Shown here piece by piece: positions 51,705 to 59,342 of a stretch of DNA of 62,512 bases. The position numbers and the translations under genes were made by a program. This stretch comes from Eubacteriales bacterium (GTDB lineage Bacteria; Bacillota; Clostridia; Christensenellales; Aristaeellaceae), in the NCBI GenBank assembly GCA_028705775.1, contig JAQWCW010000017.1, positions 1 through 62,512 of the forward strand, in the 5' to 3' direction. The stretch's first letter is position 1, and the number at the start of each line of letters is the position of its first letter. The notes beneath the pieces are model-generated. The model searched no databases. It was not told the origin of the DNA and saw only the letters and a list, made by a program, of their open reading frames with translations.

Positions 51705-53138
51705 ATGAAAAAGGCAATCGCGCTGGTTCTGCTCGCAGTAATGACGCTTTTATGCGTCCCGTCCGCATCGGCGTCATGGCTGACCCTTGCGCAGGATGGC
51801 GGCGCGCAGGACATAATTCTGTCGGCGTCCGGCTCTGCTCAAAACCTCTCGGCAAAATTTTCGCCCAGTATCTGCGATACTGACGAAATCGAGAAGTTCC
51901 CGTCATTCAGCGAAGTGGACGGCGTTTATACCGCGCGCTCGTATGCGGCGGATACGGCTCTGCGCAGTCTCGTTTCCGGCTCGTCAAACGGCTGCTTTTT
52001 CACGGTTGAAGTCAGCGGGGTAAAGGAGCTTGGAATAATCGAGCCGGTTCTGACCGCTTATTACCGCTCCTCGCAGCCGACGAACGCTGCCGCAATAGCG
52101 ATAGCCGCAGGCGGAAAGCAGTTTGTTTTTAAGGCAAAGAGCGAAATGCAGGCAATCGGCAGGCGCTATGTCGAGGTCGTAAAGGCTCCGCTTACCGCAG
52201 AAGGGCTTGCCTTTATCGCGTCGCTTTCATCTGCCGAAAGCGTAAACCTGCGCCTTTGCGGAAGCAGGGTGTACACAACGGAAATCAAAAGGGGCGCGGC
52301 AAACGGAATCGCACTTGTTGAGGCGCAGTCGCTGAATTCCTCAAAGGCGGTTTTTGACATTATAAGCCCGCTCATGACAGGCGAGTACCTGCTCTGGGAT
52401 TTGAGCGCAGGCTGGTGGGAAGCAAAGAACGGCTTTGCTCCCGAGTATGAAACCGCCGATGTGATTTCCGGCGATGATTACGGAATAAAGTATGACAAGC
52501 TCGGAATGCTCGCCTACGGAGATAATACTTCCGCGTCAAGGAGCCTTCAAACGATGCTTGTAAGCGCGGGCTTCATGTACGGAACTCCCACGCAGAATTT
52601 TAACGAGGAAACCCGTACAGCCGTTCTCGGCGCTCAGAGCTACTTTGGCTTTATCGAGTCCGGCTGCGTAACTCCCGCGCTTGTTGCGAGCATAAGCGGC
52701 AAACCTGCGGAGAAAAAGGCGGATGAAAGCGCCGCAAACGACGCTCAGTCGTTTGACGGAAAGCTCGCCGTGAGCATTGCGCGCGCATGGCTTGCAAAGG
52801 GCGCTTCGCCGGTTTTCGGCGGTGACGCCGCCGCGCTCAAGCCAATCAACAGCGATAATCTGCTGCTGATTGCGGACGGAAGGCTCGTCAGCGCCGTTCT
52901 GCCGGAGCTAAGGCTTTACAGGGATTTGTCGGCGTACTTCGTCTGCGGAGATTATAAATTTGAGGCGTCCCTCGTCTGCGAGGCGAACGGCGGCAAATCG
53001 CTCATAACCGAGGCGCTCCCGCTTTCCGATACGCGCCTTGTCATCTATTCGGAAATTCCCGCTCCCGCGGCAAAGCTCGCGGGCTGGAAGCTGGTTATAT
53101 CGTACGGCGATATTGAAAAGACTTGGGAGCTGAAATAA
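51705..53138 (+). CDS. Secreted protein with peptidoglycan-binding-like domain
   Basis: 477 residues. MKKAIALVLLAVMTLLCVPSA is a signal peptide. The middle (residues about 265-340) resembles a peptidoglycan-binding type 1 repeat (SRSLQTMLVSAGFMYG, FNEETRTAVLGAQSYFGF). The two flanking regions are beta-rich and not assigned. The start at 51705 has GAAAGGTGG upstream; an earlier in-frame start overlaps ATPase 2 and lacks a site. It ends the export operon, suggesting it is an extracellular partner or cargo, as inference. Confidence 0.75.
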   Translation: MKKAIALVLLAVMTLLCVPSASASWLTLAQDGGAQDIILSASGSAQNLSAKFSPSICDTDEIEKFPSFSEVDGVYTARSYAADTALRSLVSGSSNGCFFTVEVSGVKELGIIEPVLTAYYRSSQPTNAAAIAIAAGGKQFVFKAKSEMQAIGRRYVEVVKAPLTAEGLAFIASLSSAESVNLRLCGSRVYTTEIKRGAANGIALVEAQSLNSSKAVFDIISPLMTGEYLLWDLSAGWWEAKNGFAPEYETADVISGDDYGIKYDKLGMLAYGDNTSASRSLQTMLVSAGFMYGTPTQNFNEETRTAVLGAQSYFGFIESGCVTPALVASISGKPAEKKADESAANDAQSFDGKLAVSIARAWLAKGASPVFGGDAAALKPINSDNLLLIADGRLVSAVLPELRLYRDLSAYFVCGDYKFEASLVCEANGGKSLITEALPLSDTRLVIYSEIPAPAAKLAGWKLVISYGDIEKTWELK

Positions 53139-53150
53139 GCGTATACGCCG

Positions 53151-53185
53151 CGCCCGTCCGACTTGCAGCCGGACGGGCGTTTTTA
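53151..53185 (+). terminator. Intrinsic terminator of the export operon
   Basis: CGCCCGTCCG and CGGACGGGCG form a 10-bp stem with a 9-base loop, followed by TTTTT. It lies 12 bases past the last stop codon. Confidence 0.9.
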
Positions 53186-53195
53186 TGTGAAGCTT

Positions 53196-53642
53196 TCAGC
53201 TGCCCTGCTTAACCCTGTCGTAAGCGGCGCGCGAAAGGCGCGGCGCATTCCTGCCGTTTCCTGCGGGCGGCTTTCTGATGGATGAATCGAGAGCGCTTCG
53301 GTATGTCGCGATTGCCTGCTCGCGCATTGTATTGCTGCTTTCCGCCGCCCGCGGTCTTTCGCCGGGAAGGTAGAAGGTTACGAACTTGATTGAGAATATG
53401 TCGCAGACAATGTAGGTTCTGCTCGTTTCCTCGTAAAGCACAAGGTAGCTTATTCCAACCGAATACAGCGTTCCCGCCCGCTCCTCCACAAGCGCCGTGC
53501 CTATCAGGGATTCGATTACAACATAGCTGCCCAGATTGTCTGAGAGTATCTGCTGCATTGAGCCTTCAAGGGATGTGTTGTTGAAATCTTCTTCAGCCGG
53601 ACTGTTGAAGCCGTTCCCGTTGTCGATGGTTGTTTCGGACAT
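53196..53642 (-). CDS. gerQ: GerQ-like spore-coat/germination protein
   Basis: 148 residues. The middle region (residues about 27-95: SLEGSMQQILSDNLGSYVVIE and later LVLYEETSRTYIVCDIF) resembles the core of GerQ: a short helix, a strand with VIESL, and a strand pair ending in KFVTFY. GerQ is needed to place CwlJ in the Bacillus spore coat. The gene directly downstream of cwlJ in the same direction matches the cwlJ1-gerQ order known in Bacillus anthracis. The N- and C-terminal tails are low in pattern. AAAGGATG precedes the ATG. Assignment rests on weak similarity plus context. Confidence 0.65.
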   Translation of the reverse strand: MSETTIDNGNGFNSPAEEDFNNTSLEGSMQQILSDNLGSYVVIESLIGTALVEERAGTLYSVGISYLVLYEETSRTYIVCDIFSIKFVTFYLPGERPRAAESSNTMREQAIATYRSALDSSIRKPPAGNGRNAPRLSRAAYDRVKQGS

Positions 53643-53667
53643 TTGCGCGTCATCCTTTCTCAGTTAG

Positions 53668-54099
53668 TTATGTCGAGGCGTATGCGCTCGTAGGGTTGTA
53701 AAAGCAATGATTGCCAACACGAATAACAAAGTAGCCTACGGCGGAGGGGAAATTGTTGCGGCAGTTTACGGAATATGGGTTGAAAAACCACAGCGCCTGA
53801 CCCAGATTCGTCAGGCGGTTTCCCGCGATTGCCCATGATGCTATATTGTAATGCTCCTGCGTCGGGTTCATGTTGTATACGTTCTGCGCGTTATAGCTTC
53901 CGCCGAGGGTCAGCGCCGCGCAGTTGAACTGCCCCGGCTGAAATACGATTGAGTTTACCGTACTCCCGACGCGCCCGTACTCGCCGTAGGTTATACGCAC
54001 TCTGTTCATCACCACGGAGGCGACCGCCTGCATACCGTTTTCTCCCTCGCCGCCCGCCTCGCATTGCACAAGCCGCGCAAGCAGCTCCACATCGGACAA
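53668..54099 (-). CDS. cwlJ: Spore cortex-lytic hydrolase CwlJ
   Basis: 143 residues, the size of Bacillus CwlJ (142), with no signal peptide. The SleB/CwlJ hydrolase_2 domain is visible: LARLVQCEAGGEG with the catalytic Glu, VASVVMNRVR, and a C-terminal NHCFYNPTSAY. It degrades spore cortex during germination. The start is a TTG at 54099, with GGAGG 8 bases upstream; a GTG three codons earlier lies on top of that site. gerQ-like follows 25 bases on. Confidence 0.9.
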   Translation of the reverse strand: MSDVELLARLVQCEAGGEGENGMQAVASVVMNRVRITYGEYGRVGSTVNSIVFQPGQFNCAALTLGGSYNAQNVYNMNPTQEHYNIASWAIAGNRLTNLGQALWFFNPYSVNCRNNFPSAVGYFVIRVGNHCFYNPTSAYAST

Positions 54100-54107
54100 A
54101 AATAACA

Positions 54108-54161
54108 CCTCCCCGCAGACCGGTGCTTATGCCGCTAGAGCATATGCGGGTCGCGGGGAGG
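54108..54161 (-). terminator. Hairpin ending the flavoprotein transcript and containing the cwlJ ribosome-binding site
   Basis: On the minus strand CCTCCCCGC (54161-54153) pairs with GCGGGGAGG (54116-54108) across a 36-base loop, followed by TGTTATTTTTG. The 3' arm contains the GGAGG of cwlJ. A transcript coming from the flavoprotein gene would stop or hide that site; one starting in the loop would not. Confidence 0.65.
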
Positions 54162-54167
54162 ATATTA
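54139..54167 (-). promoter_or_regulatory. Candidate sigma-E-type promoter of cwlJ-gerQ
   Basis: On the minus strand TAATATC (54167-54161), a 14-base spacer and CATATGCT (54146-54139) match the sigma-E pattern loosely (KMATATT-N14-CATACANT; three positions off). CwlJ is a mother-cell product in Bacillus, so a sigma-E promoter is expected. The start would lie near 54131, inside the hairpin loop. Confidence 0.5.
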
Positions 54168-54199
54168 CAATTTGTTATTGTATGGGGAATTTGCGCCAA

Positions 54200-55462
54200 T
54201 CAGTCGGCAGGGCTTGCGGCGCTTTTGCCGGCAAGCGCGCCTGTTGAAAAGGCTATCTGAAGGTTGTAGCCGCCCGTATGCGCGTCAAGGTCGAGAACCT
54301 CGCCGGAAAAGTAAAGCCCGCGGACGAGCTTGCTCTGCATGGTGGAGGAATCGACTTCCTTTACGCTTACGCCGCCGCGCGTAACGATTGCTTCCTCAAC
54401 GGGTCTGAAGCCGTCAATCGTTATGGGAAGGCGCTTGAGAAGCTCGCCGATTCTAAGCCTGTCCTCCCTTGTAATCTGTCCCGCCTTTACGCTTCCGTCA
54501 AGCCCGAGCAGCGTCGGAAACAGCTCAGCAAGGCGGGAGGGGAGCAGGGAGGGGAGAATGTTGTCAAGCTGCCGCCTTGGGTTTTCGGCAATCTCGCGAG
54601 AGAGCCGCGCGTCAAGCTGCTCGGGGGTGAGCGCAGGCTTCAAATCAATATAAACGCTCAGATTATCGGTGTCGCCGCCCGCAAGCGCGCTGCTTGCCTC
54701 CAGAACGAGCGGACCCGATATTCCGAAGTGCGTAAACAGCATTTCGCCAAGCTCAGAAAAAATGGTTTTTTTGCCGCGCTTCACGTTCAGCGTTACATTC
54801 TTGAGGCTGAGCCCCTGAAGCGCTTTCGGCCATTCTTCCTTTGTGATTATCGGCACAAGCGAGCCTACGGGCGTTACTATCGTATGCGAAAAGCTTTCCA
54901 CAATTCTGTATCCGTCGCCGGTAGAGCCTGTCGCGGGATAACTCAGACCGCCTGACGCGATTATAACCGCGTCCGCGTCTATGCTTCCGCCGCCAGAAAC
55001 GGCGATAGTAAAGCGCCCGCTTTCGTCCTGCCTGACGCTCTCTGCCTCCGCGCGCAGCATTATGCGCGCTCCCGCCCTTTGCGCGCGCTCCGTAAGCGCC
55101 CTGATAATGTCGCTTGAATGGTCGCTCTGCGGAAAAACGCGCCTTCCGCGCTCCGTTTTGAGCATAACGCCGCTTTCCTCAAAGAATGCCATTGTATCTG
55201 CGGGTGAAAAATTCGAGAGCGCAGCGTAAAGAAAGCGCGGGTTTCTGGTAACGTGGCGCATGAACTCGTCGCAATCGCATTCGTTCGTCACGTTGCAGCG
55301 CCCCTTGCCGGTTATGTATATTTTTTTGCCGGTTTTCTCGTTTTTGTCAAGCACGATGGTTTCAGCGCCCGAAGCGGCGGAAAAATACGCCGCCATAAGT
55401 CCGGACGCGCCCGCGCCGATTATAACGGTTTTCTTATTTTTACTCTTTTCCGATATAAACAC
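54200..55462 (-). CDS. HI0933-family flavoprotein (FAD-dependent oxidoreductase)
   Basis: 420 residues. The FAD-binding GAGASGLMAA lies at the N-terminus, with TGKGRCNVTN near 50 and the GSTGDGYRIV segment near 190. The C-terminal GGYNLQIAFSTGALAG is the FAD-binding end. The HI0933 (YhiN/BaiN-like) family has poorly known roles; one member reduces bile acids. The start is GTG at 55462, overlapping the end of the RpiR gene by 23 bases, so translation is probably coupled. No alternative start follows in range. Confidence 0.85.
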   Translation of the reverse strand: MFISEKSKNKKTVIIGAGASGLMAAYFSAASGAETIVLDKNEKTGKKIYITGKGRCNVTNECDCDEFMRHVTRNPRFLYAALSNFSPADTMAFFEESGVMLKTERGRRVFPQSDHSSDIIRALTERAQRAGARIMLRAEAESVRQDESGRFTIAVSGGGSIDADAVIIASGGLSYPATGSTGDGYRIVESFSHTIVTPVGSLVPIITKEEWPKALQGLSLKNVTLNVKRGKKTIFSELGEMLFTHFGISGPLVLEASSALAGGDTDNLSVYIDLKPALTPEQLDARLSREIAENPRRQLDNILPSLLPSRLAELFPTLLGLDGSVKAGQITREDRLRIGELLKRLPITIDGFRPVEEAIVTRGGVSVKEVDSSTMQSKLVRGLYFSGEVLDLDAHTGGYNLQIAFSTGALAGKSAASPAD

Positions 55463-56309
55463 TGTATTCGTCCCATATTCCTTCCAGCTGCTTAAAGTGC
55501 GCGCTCACGTCGTCCCGCCTGTGCAGACCGAGGGAAACAATCAGCGCGTTGATAACGGACAGGGGAGCGGCAAGGGAATCGACAAAGCTCGCCATATCCG
55601 TGCGCGCGGCGAGGCAAACGTCGCTCGTGTCATGAAGGGGCGACATCGGGCCGTCCGTAATCCCGACAACCTGAGCGGAGCGCGATTTTGCAAAGCGCAT
55701 AGCCTCAAGCGTTCTTGTGGAATAGCGGGGGAAGCTTATGCCTATAAGCACGTCCTTTTCGCCGATTCTGCTTATCTCCTCAAAAACGTCCACGGCGCTC
55801 GTTGAAACGACGATTACGTGCTCAAATATAAAGTGCAGGTAGTAGCCGAGAAACTGCGCAAGCGGCGCGGCGGAGCGAACGCCCATTACATATATGGTTT
55901 CAGCGCCGAGAATGCGCGCAACCACATCGTCAAATACGTTTTCGTCAATTTCCTCAATCGTCGTGCGAATGTTCTGCATATCGGCTTTCAGAACCGTGCG
56001 CAGCACGGCTGTCGGGTCGATTTCGGAGGACATTTCAAAGCGCTGCACGGCGGTAAGGCGGTGGCGCACAAGCTCCTGAAGCGCGCGCTGAAGCTGGGGA
56101 TAGCCCTCGTAGCCAAGCGCAGCGGCAAAGCGGACAACCGTGCTTTCGCTTACTCCGACCTTTTCGCCGAGCTTGCTTGCGGTAAGGAAAACCGCCTTGT
56201 CGTAATGTTCGACTATATACTGCGCAATCAGTCTATGCCCCTTGCTAAGCCGCTTCCCGCTCTGGTTAAGGCGGCGAATCATATCCTGCATATCCTTAAC
56301 GTCCTGCAT
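55440..56309 (-). CDS. RpiR-family transcriptional regulator (HTH plus SIS domain)
   Basis: 289 residues. The N-terminal HTH_6 domain covers about residues 1-80 (LTASKLGEKVGVSESTVVRFAAALGYEGY). The SIS sugar-isomerase domain (about 125-260) has the GVRSAAPLAQFL and GISFPRYSTRTLEA motifs. Such regulators answer to phosphosugars. The start at 56309 is the second of three ATG/GTG codons set in repeated GGATATG words; AAGG lies 8 bases before it. It is cotranscribed with the flavoprotein, and any link between sugar sensing and that enzyme is unknown. Confidence 0.88.
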   Translation of the reverse strand: MQDVKDMQDMIRRLNQSGKRLSKGHRLIAQYIVEHYDKAVFLTASKLGEKVGVSESTVVRFAAALGYEGYPQLQRALQELVRHRLTAVQRFEMSSEIDPTAVLRTVLKADMQNIRTTIEEIDENVFDDVVARILGAETIYVMGVRSAAPLAQFLGYYLHFIFEHVIVVSTSAVDVFEEISRIGEKDVLIGISFPRYSTRTLEAMRFAKSRSAQVVGITDGPMSPLHDTSDVCLAARTDMASFVDSLAAPLSVINALIVSLGLHRRDDVSAHFKQLEGIWDEYSVYIGKE

Positions 56310-56384
56310 ATCCTGCACCTTAAATCGCCTCCACGCCGCTTAATGCGGCAGAAAATCAAGTAAATAAAGCCTGACCACAGCGTT

Positions 56385-56413
56385 AGTATACCCTTCAAGC
56401 GGGAAAAATGCAA
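56385..56413 (-). promoter_or_regulatory. Promoter of the RpiR-flavoprotein unit
   Basis: On the minus strand TTGCAT (56413-56408), a 17-base spacer and TATACT (56390-56385), about 75 bases before the start codon. Confidence 0.75.
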
Positions 56414-56427
56414 GATTGGGTTTGCAA

Positions 56428-57168
56428 TTATTCATTGCCGACAAGCCGGAACGAATCCTCCGTGCCGAGGTCGGTTATAACGGAAAGCGTCGGGCGGCGT
56501 TTCAGAAGCCAGTAAACATCCGAATCGTCGTCAGGTTTTTCCGGCTCGTACATTGAATAGGTATAAAGATAAACATCGCCGTTTTCAAGCCTTTCGCTCT
56601 TCATTTCATCCATAATAAAGGATTTGTCAAGCTTGCATATGACGATTTCTCCGCTTGCGTTTTTGGGCATATTAAAGCTCGCGACAGACCTTGCCGGCAG
56701 GCTTGTCAGCAGGTGCTGAAGTTGCGGAATGACAAGCTCGCAAAGGCGCTTCACAACATCCTCTGAGCAGCCGAAATCGCAGGACAGGGCGACGGACGGA
56801 ATTCCGAATATTGCGCCCTGATGCGCCGCGCCGAAGGTGCCGGAGTAGTATACACAGTCGCCCGTGTTGTACCCATCGTTGACTCCGGAAATAACCATGT
56901 CCGGTTTTTCCGTCACGATTCCCTCAAGCCCGAGAAGCACGCAGTCAACGGGCGTTCCGGCAAGCGAATAGGCGGTTACGCCCTCCATGTAATCGGGAAG
57001 GTATTTCGCGGTTATCTTGGGGCGTATGCTCAGGGAGTGCGAGTAGCCGCTCTTCTGGCAGTCGGGAGCGATAACCGTAATCTCATGTCCCGCGTCCCTC
57101 AGCGCGGCGGTTAGGGTTCTGAGGTGCGCCGAATCAATTCCGTCGTCGTTTGCCACAAGAATTCTCAT
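56428..57168 (-). CDS. surE: 5'-nucleotidase SurE
   Basis: 246 residues, as usual for SurE. MRILVANDDG supplies the catalytic metal Asp pair at residues 8-9; SGVNDGYN, SGTFGAAHQGAIFG and the SVALS segment complete the family. It removes phosphate from nucleoside monophosphates during stationary-phase or damage stress. The start at 57168 was chosen by the universal MRILV start and AAAGGATGAG at 7-base spacing. No terminator is evident after it. It is divergent from the gene at 57219. Confidence 0.95.
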   Translation of the reverse strand: MRILVANDDGIDSAHLRTLTAALRDAGHEITVIAPDCQKSGYSHSLSIRPKITAKYLPDYMEGVTAYSLAGTPVDCVLLGLEGIVTEKPDMVISGVNDGYNTGDCVYYSGTFGAAHQGAIFGIPSVALSCDFGCSEDVVKRLCELVIPQLQHLLTSLPARSVASFNMPKNASGEIVICKLDKSFIMDEMKSERLENGDVYLYTYSMYEPEKPDDDSDVYWLLKRRPTLSVITDLGTEDSFRLVGNE

Positions 57169-57218
57169 AATCATCTCATCCTTTGCGTAGTATTTTGATA
57201 GAAAGAAGGCGGTTTTCT

Positions 57219-58016
57219 ATGCGCAGGTACTTGCGCCTTGCGGGGCAAAGCGGCACGCTTGGGCGCGCCGAGCTTGAAATCGGAAGCGGCGGCGGAAAGA
57301 TTCACGCCGAGCTTGATTCTCCGCTTGACGCGCGGCTGTATGTCATAACAGCCGAGGCGGAGTCGCAGCCTGTCGGCAGCTTTTCGCGCGGCAAAACGCG
57401 TCTGTCCGCCGAGTATTACATAAGGGCAGCTTTTGTCGCGCTCGTTGCCGATTCGGGGCTGCTCGCATATTCCGCGCTTTCGGAAAGCAGCGATACAGGC
57501 GCGCTTGAGCGGCTTTTCGCTCCGCTTGAGGAAAATGAAGCGGAAACGGCGGAGGAGAGCGCCGAGGACAGCTCTGCGGGTCTGGTGCAGGATAATGCAG
57601 AGCATTCCGTAAAGGAAGCGGCAGTTGCAAAGCCTGAAACGGCAAAAAGCGATGAAGCAGAAATGCCGGACAGCGCTTTCATGCTTGAAGCAATCGAAAC
57701 CGGCGATTGCTCAGAGGGCGATGAAGCCATGGCGGATTTACGCAAATATCCGTTTGCTCCTGCGGAGGACGCTCGCGCGCTTCCCGTTTCGCTTTTGCCT
57801 ACGCTTTCTTTCCCGCACGGCTGGGAAAGCGTAGGCTCGCTTCTCTCAACGGAATACGGAATAGCGGTTGACGTAAGGGACGGCTGGAGGTTTTGCAAAT
57901 CGCCCGAAAATCCGCGCCTTGCTGTCGGCGCAAAAATATCGCGCGGCAAGGCGGTCGCGGTTGAATGCGCCGAAATCGAGGGCAAGCGCGGGGGAACCTT
58001 TATAACATCGCTTTAG
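57219..58016 (+). CDS. Uncharacterised protein with acidic low-complexity centre
   Basis: 265 residues. I recognise no known function. Residues 1-100 have a beta-rich, basic pattern (RRYLRLAGQSGTLGRAELEI, ARLYVITAEAE). Residues about 105-175 are Glu/Ala/Ser-rich and probably disordered. A C-terminal part (about 190-265) has hydrophobic-aromatic repeats (FPHGWESVGSLL, WRFCKSPE). It has no signal peptide or membrane helix. The start at 57219 has GAAAGAAGG upstream. It overlaps the convergent cca end by 17 bases. The order surE, this gene, cca is the only context. Confidence 0.75.
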   Translation: MRRYLRLAGQSGTLGRAELEIGSGGGKIHAELDSPLDARLYVITAEAESQPVGSFSRGKTRLSAEYYIRAAFVALVADSGLLAYSALSESSDTGALERLFAPLEENEAETAEESAEDSSAGLVQDNAEHSVKEAAVAKPETAKSDEAEMPDSAFMLEAIETGDCSEGDEAMADLRKYPFAPAEDARALPVSLLPTLSFPHGWESVGSLLSTEYGIAVDVRDGWRFCKSPENPRLAVGAKISRGKAVAVECAEIEGKRGGTFITSL

Positions 58017-59199
58017 CGGCGTCAAGGAGCTTTTCCTTCTCGTTCGGAAGCCTTCCGTCAATAACAGCGTCCAAAAGACGGGAAAGTATTTCGCCCGTCT
58101 GCTTACCCTTTATCCCGCAGCGTCCGCAAAGCTCGCTTCCGTTTATATCGAGGGCTTTGAGCGTGTAGCATTCCTTCCTGCTTAAAATCGAGTCTTTCAG
58201 CGCGTTTGCGCTTTCCGTTCTGCTTTTTCCAAAAAGGGCTTCGTTTATCGCGGCGGCTTCATTCCAAACGGGAAGCAGCTCGTCAAGCTTTCTTTTGAGC
58301 GTGCTTCTTTCCTCCGGAATGGGGCGCTTTGAGGACTCGATAAGCTTTAACGCCGTTTTCCGTATATCGTTTGGCGCTTTCAGCTCCCGCAGCGCCGCGT
58401 CCGCTTTTTCCTCCGTAAGCCCTCTTAAAAGCGCTGCAAGCCTTACGCACAGCTCGCGCGGCAGCTCGCCGATAAGAGCCGCCGCATTTTTAATGCTTTC
58501 GCTTTCAAGCTGCGGAATTGCGGCTGCAATTATATCGCTGAAAGACGCGAGCGTTTCGGCGGCATATTCGCCGCAGAGCAGTTTCCGAATTTCCGTGTAT
58601 ATCCTCTCGCGGCTCACCTTATCAAGCGTGCTTTTTAGCGCGCGGGCTGCGTTTGCCGTGCTTTCTTCGATTTCAAAGCCGAGAACGGCGGAAAACCTGA
58701 CCGCGCGAAGAATCCTGAGCGCGTCCTCCGAGAAGCGCTTTTCCGCATTCCCGACGGCTCGCAGAATTTTTTTTGCCAAATCTATTTCGCCGCCGTAGTA
58801 ATCGCGCACACAGCCACGCGCGTCTGCTGCCATCGCGTTAACGGTAAAATCGCGCCGCATAAGGTCATCGCGCAGCGAGCGGGTAAAGCTTACGCTGTCC
58901 GGATGCCGCCCGTCCGTGTAGTCACCGTCAATCCGGTATGTGGTTATTTCAAACGGCTCGCCCTTGCACAGAACCGTCACCGTTCCGTGCTTCAGCCCCG
59001 TAGGTATCGTTCTGTATTCTGAAAAAACCCCGAGCGTTTCGTCGGGCGCGGCGCTTGTGCATATGTCCCAGTCCGCAGGCTCCTTGCCAAGCAGCTTATC
59101 CCTTACGCAGCCGCCGACGCAGTACGCCTCATATCCGGCGCTTTCGAGCCTTAGCATAATCTCGGCGGCGCTGTCGGGCAGACCGTAAATATATCCCAT
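58000..59199 (-). CDS. cca: CCA-adding tRNA nucleotidyltransferase
   Basis: 399 residues, class II nucleotidyltransferase. The head motif GGCVRDKLLGKEPADWDIC lies near 27-45 and carries the metal Asp pair, followed by RRDFTVNAMA and RILRAVRF. It adds or repairs the 3' CCA of tRNA. The start at 59199 has GGGAGG 8 bases upstream; a codon 18 bases earlier overlaps that site. It has its own promoter. Confidence 0.95.
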   Translation of the reverse strand: MGYIYGLPDSAAEIMLRLESAGYEAYCVGGCVRDKLLGKEPADWDICTSAAPDETLGVFSEYRTIPTGLKHGTVTVLCKGEPFEITTYRIDGDYTDGRHPDSVSFTRSLRDDLMRRDFTVNAMAADARGCVRDYYGGEIDLAKKILRAVGNAEKRFSEDALRILRAVRFSAVLGFEIEESTANAARALKSTLDKVSRERIYTEIRKLLCGEYAAETLASFSDIIAAAIPQLESESIKNAAALIGELPRELCVRLAALLRGLTEEKADAALRELKAPNDIRKTALKLIESSKRPIPEERSTLKRKLDELLPVWNEAAAINEALFGKSRTESANALKDSILSRKECYTLKALDINGSELCGRCGIKGKQTGEILSRLLDAVIDGRLPNEKEKLLDAAKAML

Positions 59200-59229
59200 T
59201 TCAGCCGCCTCCCTCAAAGTAATGTATAT

Positions 59230-59258
59230 AGAATACCACCGCGCGGAAAGAAGGTCAA
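59230..59258 (-). promoter_or_regulatory. Promoter of cca
   Basis: On the minus strand TTGACC (59258-59253), a 17-base spacer and TATTCT (59235-59230). The divergent gene at 59343 has only a weak TGGAAT-17-TATACT candidate (TATACT at 59301). Confidence 0.75.
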
Positions 59259-59342
59259 TCGCGCCTCTTATTACTACTGGAATTTATAACTGAAACCTGT
59301 TATACTACTTGCGAATAGTATCAGCGAATAGGGGTGCGGTTT

